This document shows positions 29,770 to 36,112 of a DNA stretch of 36,112 nt, in pieces. The notes under the pieces are model-generated. The model did not search any database, had not been told where the DNA came from, and worked only from the letters and a program-made list of their open reading frames with translations. Numbering within the stretch: the first letter of the stretch is position 1; each line of letters starts with the position of its first letter. Source of the DNA: Mesotaenium endlicherianum (Eukaryota > Streptophyta > Zygnematophyceae > Zygnematales > Mesotaeniaceae); contig WELA01010356.1 in NCBI GenBank assembly GCA_009602735.1, positions 16,069 to 52,180 on the forward strand, in the 5' to 3' direction. Both the position numbers and the translations under genes were made by a program.

Positions 29770-31999
29770 ATGGCACACCATTTGTTTGCCGCTCCCAAGG
29801 GCAAACGCCAAGCTATATCTCATCAACAACTCGCCTCCAAAAGACGGCGCTCAGATGACGGACTAAAGGCAAGTATCCTGGCAGCACACGTGTGCTGCCT
29901 GTTAGCTTTTAGTATGTTTCGGAACTGTCAGATGGTGACCTTCATCAGCAGTTCATCTCATATTAATCGGCCAGGGAAGAAACATACTTCATGATAAGTA
30001 TACTTTGGCGTTCATCTTATTCTGTGCTGACACGTGCTCTGCGCCTTTGTTTTGCAGGAGGGAGTCACTCGTAGGGACACTTGGCTTCACCAGAAAATGT
30101 CCCTGCAACTCAATCAGTTGAAGAGTGAGAAGGACGACCTTGAGAAAAGCTGGAAAAGTTTGCTTCAAAGCAGAAATGGCATAGCAAGAAAGAATCACTC
30201 CCTGATGCAGCAGGTTGATTACCTTTATGGAGAAAACAAGGGCCTTAGAGAAACTCTTGTTGACGCCAAGAGGGAGGGCAAAGACTTAGAAAAGAAACTG
30301 GAGGTAGTCAATGAGTTCAATGCTGCACTACAGTATCTTTCTCGTGAGAAGGATCAGATCATTTTCCAGCTTCAAGAGAAGAAGACTTTACTGGAGAAGA
30401 CCAACTTGTCGCTCTTCAAAGAGCTGAAGATGCTGGATGCTGCCAGGTGCAAGCAGGTGGAGGAGATGGAGAGTTGCAAAAAGCGGCTGAAGGAGCAGAA
30501 CAAGATGCTGTTGGAAAAAAAGGTGCGGAGGGATGGAGGGGTAGATTGTTTAAGGCAAGAACATGCAAAGTTTGCGCAGCGCGTCGACGAGGTTCTGAGA
30601 AGTCACTTCGACATTGGACTTGGTGATGCCTCGACAACTACACTCGTTGCTAGTGCTGCTGAAGAAAGAGGATCTGCAATGAGCACACTGACGGAGGTGA
30701 GGGCACATGTCTCAACCTACTTGACCAGTCCTTTTATCAGTTTGACTCTTGATTGACTCAATGAGAAGGGTGCTGTAGCTGCCTTGATTGATTCCACCAT
30801 CTGCCATGATACATGCTGTGAAACGGTTTCCACAGAGAAACCTTAATGACTTCAGTGGCTATGTAATCTGGTGTACTGTACAACGTGGTGGAGTGTTTAG
30901 GTCTTTTAAGTTGTTAAATTTTGCGAAGCCCTTCCAGGACATGAGTTCAACAAGTAGCTCTTGAAGGCAGATTGCATCTGACAAAAAAGAATTCAGTGCA
31001 GGATGGAATATAATTGGCATCATTTGGTATGCTGTTTCCGCATACTAAAGTAATTTTCTATCATCTATGCAGGCATCCCCAGCAGGATCTGGTGAAGAAG
31101 ACCCTGACAGGTCTTTGGCTGCCCTCGCACTTCCGCTGGAAGAGAGAGCCGCTACTGTCGGGTTGGTCCCAAGCAGGAGCTCCCAGCTGGCAGCACCATC
31201 TGACCATTCCTGGACACACCGTACCATGAAATTCCTCAAGGAACTGGGCAGAGGGACCTACGGGGCCGTGACCCTCGTGGAAGACAAGCACACCACACAG
31301 CAGTTTGCCATCAAGGTTGCTCCCATCATGGCGTGGCACGACGCCAGGTTAGAAGCTGAGATGATGAAGGCTGTTGGTGATCATCCCAACATCGTGCGCC
31401 TGCACGAGAGAACGGTAGCAGACGGCAAAGCGGTCCTCCTCCTGGAGCACTGCAAAGGGGGGACCGTTGAGGGATGGGTGAAGAACATGGGGGTTTCAAG
31501 TGAGCGTAACGTGGGGAAGGCCATCTTCGCTGTGGCAGGGGCGCTGGCCTTCATGCACTCCAAGGGAGTGGTGCACGTTGACCTGAAGCCGGACAATGTG
31601 TTCTTCTCTCAGAGCCCCCCTCAGCCCTGGGAGACCCTGAACATGACTAGTGTGAAAGTGGGAGATTTTGGCTTGGCGGAGTATGCTGGCCTTCCTGGAT
31701 CTATCGGGTACGACGCCCATTACATGCCCCCGGAGTCCATCAGGGGGGAGCGCACCGGCAGCCCCTCCCACGACATGTGGAGTCTGGGGCTCCTGATGTT
31801 CTATCTCTTCACGCGCGAGTACCCCTACGAGACATCTGCGGACGTCCTGCGGGACTCGCGGCCCGACTTCCCCCTCTCCAGGTTCATCAACCGCCGTGCT
31901 GTGGAGCTGCTGGACAGCCTGATGAACAAGGACCCCACGCTGAGGCCCACAGCTGCCGAGGTGCTGCAGCACCCCTGGCTCAAGTCGTGCGTCCAGTAG
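29770..31999 (+). CDS. Coiled-coil serine/threonine protein kinase, copy B, 554 aa, three exons
   Basis: Exons 29770-29868 (33 aa, MAHHLFAAPKGKRQ and ASKRRRS), 30058-30696 (213 aa) and 31073-31999 (308 aa, TAG 31997-31999) join in phase 0. Residues 1-33 are basic and could act as a nuclear signal. Residues about 45-190 are coiled coil with dense Glu/Lys heptads, followed by a conserved SHFDIGLGD block. The kinase domain is about 297-550: G-loop LGRGTYGAV (304-312), Lys 327 in AIKV, catalytic Asp 416 and Asn 421 in HVDLKPDN, DFG at 444-446, MPPES replacing APE at 464-468, and RPTAAEVLQHPW at the end. HRD is HVD, so it is a non-RD kinase. All catalytic residues are present. The first intron has a GCAAGT donor. 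I do not recognise the full architecture as a named family. It is convergent with the LysM gene and paralogous to 17614-20239. Confidence 0.85.
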
Positions 32000-33473
32000 G
32001 CTCTGGCTGCGAGAATTGTGAATGTTAGCATGCAGCTAGGCATACACCCTCTGGACTCAAAGAGTCCAGGTTAGGCAACATTGGAATGACAACTGGCCGG
32101 CCTGTTCCTGCTGCGTTATGGCATCATAGCTGCGGGTCACATGCGCTGGCCAGTTGTTTCTGCTTAGTGTAACTTTATTGCCTCCCATTCTAGTTGGGCC
32201 TTGAGAAGCCAGCTAATGGGAGGCCTTCAATGACCAGGTCTTTCTTTATTGTAGTCGAGCCAGAAGTTGCACCACCGCTGCATGCTGGCTCGATCTTGTC
32301 TCGAGGAGAGAGACAATTGTAAAATATTGATTAATCATTATTCTTGCATGTCACCGTGGCTTGCGTGGTTGATGCTTTCCCACGCACTCGTGCATTTTGA
32401 CAATCACTTGCACAATTGGAACCACAGGCCCAAAATTGATGTGCTCCATGCATGAGCTTTGAATTGAGTATGTTCAGTTCAGCATTTGGCAACTTGTGCA
32501 TGATGTGCATTCTGCAAGAGTGACCAAGCACATACCGCAGTGTACAACAAGTGGTGTCATTCATGAACATGTAGGTCCGGTGTGGCTGCTTACTTTGTAC
32601 TATAGATAAGATTTATAAATTCCGTTACACATGCTCTAGGCAAGAACTCTGTAGTTGATAGAATTCTTTCATGATAGTAAGCTGCACTAATGAGCTAGGT
32701 GCATAGAACATTATATATACTGCAGCTTGTTTTAAGTAGCCAACAACCAATTGCCACTTGAGACTCAGCTGGATTGTCTGCACTTTCACCTGCCGTTCAA
32801 GGGTGCTTTTAATATTGATTGTCGTGCCACAGGCCCGTTCTCTGCTAGGCTAAATGACAACAAATATACTTGGACGCCATTGCATGTACACTACGTATAG
32901 CAGCACAGAAACTTGCCGACACATAAGCACGCAGGTCACCATTAAAAATACCTGCCGAGTCTAGAGACTAGTAGCGGCAGGTGCTAAAATAAGAATTGCA
33001 AATCTCTATCGTGGAAACAAGCAGCGCGGGATGTTGGGTTGGAAGAGGAGCATCGATTCTGTGTTTTGGAACTATTTTGCGTAGCCCATGCCGTGATGAA
33101 GACAAAACACTGTGGCGTACAGCACGCCAACTGCGAGCTGCTTTCCCCAGCTTTGGCACTACGTCCAAACACCACCTAGCTATACTTGATTCTTTTATAT
33201 GTTTTCCTCAGGCTCGAACAAAGACATTTGTTCTAAAAATCAAACGGCAAATCAAGCCCACGATCCATCCAATGAGAAAGCAGAGCGCTGTACATGAAGT
33301 ATGACGACCGCCGAAGCTTGCGTACCATAACTATAGTTTGATGTTACCTACAAAAAGAGCAGCTAGACACAGGCGGCTACTTTGCTGCAAAACTCAGTGA
33401 TAGCTGGCAGCGGGGGGACTCCTATGGCGTCCATCAGAGATCCATCAGAGCTCTGGCAGAAATTCGGCAGAGC
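32000..33473. other. Non-coding spacer between kinase B and LysM B
   Basis: No gene seen. It contains counterparts of two blocks from the spacer after kinase A and should hold the convergent 3' UTRs of both genes. Confidence 0.55.
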
Positions 33474-36074
33474 TCAGGGCAAAAGAAGCTTCTGCCCCTC
33501 CTGGACTCTATTCACTCTGCACACCTGCGCGATGGAAACCAGCGACAAGATATCACGAATTGAGATTAGAGGCTCTGTAATACATATGACGCAAAAGCTG
33601 CGAGAAATATGTTGAGCGGCCCGTGAGGCTTTCCTCCCTCCCACGCGCCGCTGCGCGGATTCAAAGCCAGACGAGTGCGTCCAACAGATAAACCGACAGG
33701 CCTGAGTGCTCCTGGTTTCTTTCCAAAGCACGCTCCAGGCTTACGCGCCGCGAGTGACAGGAAATTCATTTGGGTCCTAAAGTCACATGTCACTTAACAG
33801 GCTGCAGTAGCATGAGGAGGTGAGCAGCTGCTCCTGAGAGGTGAGCGTCAGAAAGCACCAGACACACCGGCCAATCCTGCAGTCAGCCGGCAGAGAGCAA
33901 GGCGTCCACTCGATCCGAATCATGTCATACAGTGTGCTGCACCCGGCCCTACCTCCGTCCGGGCAGGGAGCAGATGGAGAGGAAAGCAAAGAGTAGGCCT
34001 CAGATCTTAGGAGGTTGGGAGACGGCAAGGGGGTGCGGCTCACGAGAACGGAGAGAAAGGAAGGGAGGGGTGGGGAGAATCGGGAAGGTTTCAAGCTTAC
34101 CTCTTTGTTGAGCCGGAAGAACTCAGACGACGGCTCGCAACCGCCGGTGGGCGCCAAGCTGGCGAGGGTCTCGCCTCTTGCCACCGTGTGCTCTCTGCCG
34201 CCGCAAGAGAGAGAGGGAGAGCGTGAGTATAGAGAAGGAAACAAATCAGGAAGCAAGAGCCTGTTTTTGCGCGTGCGCAGGCACACATACACACACACAC
34301 ACAAGTACACAAACACGCACACACATACACACATATGCAAGCGCGCACACACACGGGCATGCAGACACACACACACACACATACACACACAAGCAGGCAC
34401 CCATGCACACACACACACACGCACTCGCACGCACACACACAGCGCAATACAACGCATCATGCAGCAATTGCAAGCATGCTTGCCTGCTGGCCTGAGCTGA
34501 CAATGCAGCAGGAACATTCTCAACAATGACTCCCAGGCTTCCATTAAGGAAAGACAGAAAAACGAGAAACAAGGAAGGCAAGAAGAGGTGCAAATAAGAC
34601 AACGAGCAGGCAAACAGGGAAGGGAAGGGGTTGCGTGCTAGATCTCAGAGAGGGGACAGAGAAAGAGACAGAGAGAGAGGGAGTTCCTTCTTGGCTGCTC
34701 TCACCTCGGAGCCCTCCTTCTGTCGATCCTGCGCGCGCACACACAGAAGGAGCACACCCGAGGCACAGCGGCAACATCACCAAGGGCGAGCGATACGATT
34801 GAGGCCGTCGGTCAGAAGGGGCAGTATGAAGTGCAATGGGAGCCAGAGACCCAATTCCCACGAAAGAGGGCTTGAGGATCAAGGAGTAAAGGAGTACGAT
34901 ATCAACCTGGTGTTTGACATCAACATGACCAGAATGGCAGCATTGTGCGGCTAGAAGCGGACACGCATGCAGGCAAGCGAGCGCGCACACGCAGCCGCGC
35001 AGCCGTGCAGAGGTACAATTAGCTGCATGCCGGTGGCGCGGACAGATCACCAATGGTGACAAAGACCCCGAGCAGGGCACGTCCACCACAGGAGAGGGGG
35101 GATGTGAGAGGAGGGGCTCCAGTGCTGAATGCCGGGATATGAGAGAGACGAAGGGAGAAGAGCGACAGACACAAGGCGTCTGCTGGCGGACTGGAGTACC
35201 TACACATCGAATGAGGATTCCGGGACAGAGGAGCAGCAGGAAGAGAGGAAAGAGGGGAGGGAAGGAGAGAGAGGAGAGCCATAGACACAAAGCACATGCT
35301 GCAGAGTGCAGACCGGAGCTCCGGCATACCCGCCAGCAATGACGAGTCAAGGCGAGTCCATGCCTCGAGTCAATGCGAATCAGTGCAGGTCAATGCAGGT
35401 CAATACAAGTCAATGCAGGCCGATGCCCTTCTGTTGCTGCTCTCTGCGGGCCCTCTTACCTGCGGTAGTCGACCTCGTCCCGTGGCCAGAGCAGGAAGAC
35501 CACCACAGCCACCACGACGCCACCCAGCAGCTGCGTGACAGGTGGCGCCACGTGGAAGCATCAGTCGGTTGCTACATGCGAGCCAAGCCCCTAGAGATGA
35601 GGTGTAAGGTCCAGCAGAGGACAGGTGGCAGAAGTCCGCTTGCAAGGAAGACATGAAGGGAACTATACCTGGGCAGAATTGGGGAGCAACGGGGGAGAAA
35701 GAGAGGGGCAAGGGAGGGGGGGGCGGGGAAGGAGGGAAGCGCTTGCCATGCAAAAGCAATGTGAAAGTGAAAATGAAAGGAGCAGGTTACCATATGTGCA
35801 TGTAGAGCACATGCACTCCCCCACAGCAACCCACAGATGGCCGTAAAAAAGAGCAGGAAAAAGGGGGGTTTTACAGAGGGGAGAGGGGGAGCGCAAGCGC
35901 AGGGAGGGGAGCCCTTCACAATCTGCGCACAAACTTCTCGGTTACCTGCTTCAGGCGCATCCCCATGGCGCCATCTGCCGGCTTCCCATCGTCGTTGCCA
36001 CGCCCCGAGAGGTTCTTGAGGGAGCCGCTTCTGGCCACGCCAGCTGGCGACGCCACCGGCGAAGCGGACACCAC
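33474..36074 (-). CDS. Single-pass membrane protein with C-terminal LysM domain, copy B (5' end outside window)
   Basis: LysM modules bind N-acetylglucosamine glycans such as chitin or peptidoglycan (family knowledge). Minus-strand exons in transcription order: 36074-35946 (43 codons, Ser/Gly-rich with [13 protein letters not shown]), 35530-35460 ([20 protein letters not shown], a transmembrane segment), 34194-34101 ([15 protein letters not shown], then FFRLNKE) and 33524-33474 ([16 protein letters not shown], stop). Donors are GT, acceptors CAG, and phases 0, 2, 0 fit. The last two exons together form one LysM domain (HTVxxGETLxxLA ... LN ... GQKLLLP), so an intron splits the domain. A single membrane segment just before a C-terminal LysM predicts a type II-like arrangement with the LysM outside or in the lumen, if no signal peptide precedes it. 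The N-terminus is beyond the right edge. Confidence 0.75.
34278..34440 (+). repeat. (CA)n-rich microsatellite in a LysM B intron
   Basis: Imperfect ACACACAC arrays with ATAC, GCGC and GCACTCGC interruptions, about 160 bp, just upstream of the LysM exon on the minus strand, where it reads as GT repeats. On the minus strand it forms Val/Cys-rich open frames that are not genes. Confidence 0.85.
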
Positions 36075-36112
36075 CTGGGGAGAAGGCGAGAGGCAAGGGG
36101 AAGGGGAAGGGG

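Larger units (their letters stand above)
27121..35570 (+). repeat. Segmental duplication unit B (kinase B plus LysM B)
   Basis: Collinear with unit A at about 9975-23130: the AAGCAGCCCCATCTTCTCC block at the left edge, non-coding DNA, kinase B, shared spacer blocks, the LysM 3' end and the membrane exon. Here both genes look intact. The right edge cannot be set because the LysM gene runs out of the window. Confidence 0.65.

Noticed and set aside
34097..34613. Cys/Val-rich minus-strand open frames upstream of the LysM exon
   Set aside because: They translate the GT strand of a CA microsatellite. Only 34101-34194 is supported as an exon.

Overview
The window looks like nuclear DNA of a photosynthetic eukaryote, most likely a green or streptophyte-type alga (inference). 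Genes are split by spliceosomal introns. The recognisable proteins (a plant-type MON2, a CYFIP/PIR121/SRA1 subunit of the SCAR/WAVE complex, a Ty1/copia element with a plant-like tRNA-iMet primer site) fit that lineage. Exons are GC-rich, introns are full of CA, CT, CTG and CG-rich repeats, and several introns use GC-AG ends. I cannot name the species.

Layout. 506-9372 (+) is the 3' part of a MON2 gene with six exons chained by conserved family motifs and consistent intron phases, ending at TAG 9370-9372. Its middle is interrupted by a perfect direct repeat of 2,588 bp (1679-4266 and 4268-6855) whose copies meet at a single N. This is most likely an unmerged contig overlap, although the extra exons would stay in frame. 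From 9373 to 12105 there is intergenic DNA with a diverged tandem repeat. A Ty1/copia element (12111-17407) follows, with 478/480-bp LTRs, 5-bp target duplications ATTAG, PBS and PPT, but a damaged gag-pol frame. At 17614-20239 (+) lies a coiled-coil plus protein-kinase gene (copy A) with a frameshift. Remnants of a LysM-membrane-protein gene (copy A, minus strand) lie at about 21704-23127. Two more single-N gaps (23304, 24536) follow. At 24995-26475 (+) are three 3' exons of a CYFIP/PIR121 gene whose upstream exons are missing. After a repeat-rich spacer, 29770-31999 (+) holds an intact-looking paralogue (copy B) of the coiled-coil kinase, 554 aa in three exons. At 33474-36074 (-) is the matching copy B of the LysM gene, running off the right edge.

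The main biological signal is an old segmental duplication. A module of leading repeat, non-coding DNA, coiled-coil kinase (+) and convergent single-pass LysM protein (-) occurs twice, at about 9975-23130 and about 27121-35570. Copy B looks functional; copy A carries a copia insertion about 0.2 kb upstream of its kinase and lesions in both genes. The kinase has a basic N-terminus, about 200 residues of coiled coil and a non-RD kinase domain. I do not recognise this combination as a named family.

Everything here is read by eye. Splice sites come from frame and phase consistency and from protein-family motifs, not from transcripts.
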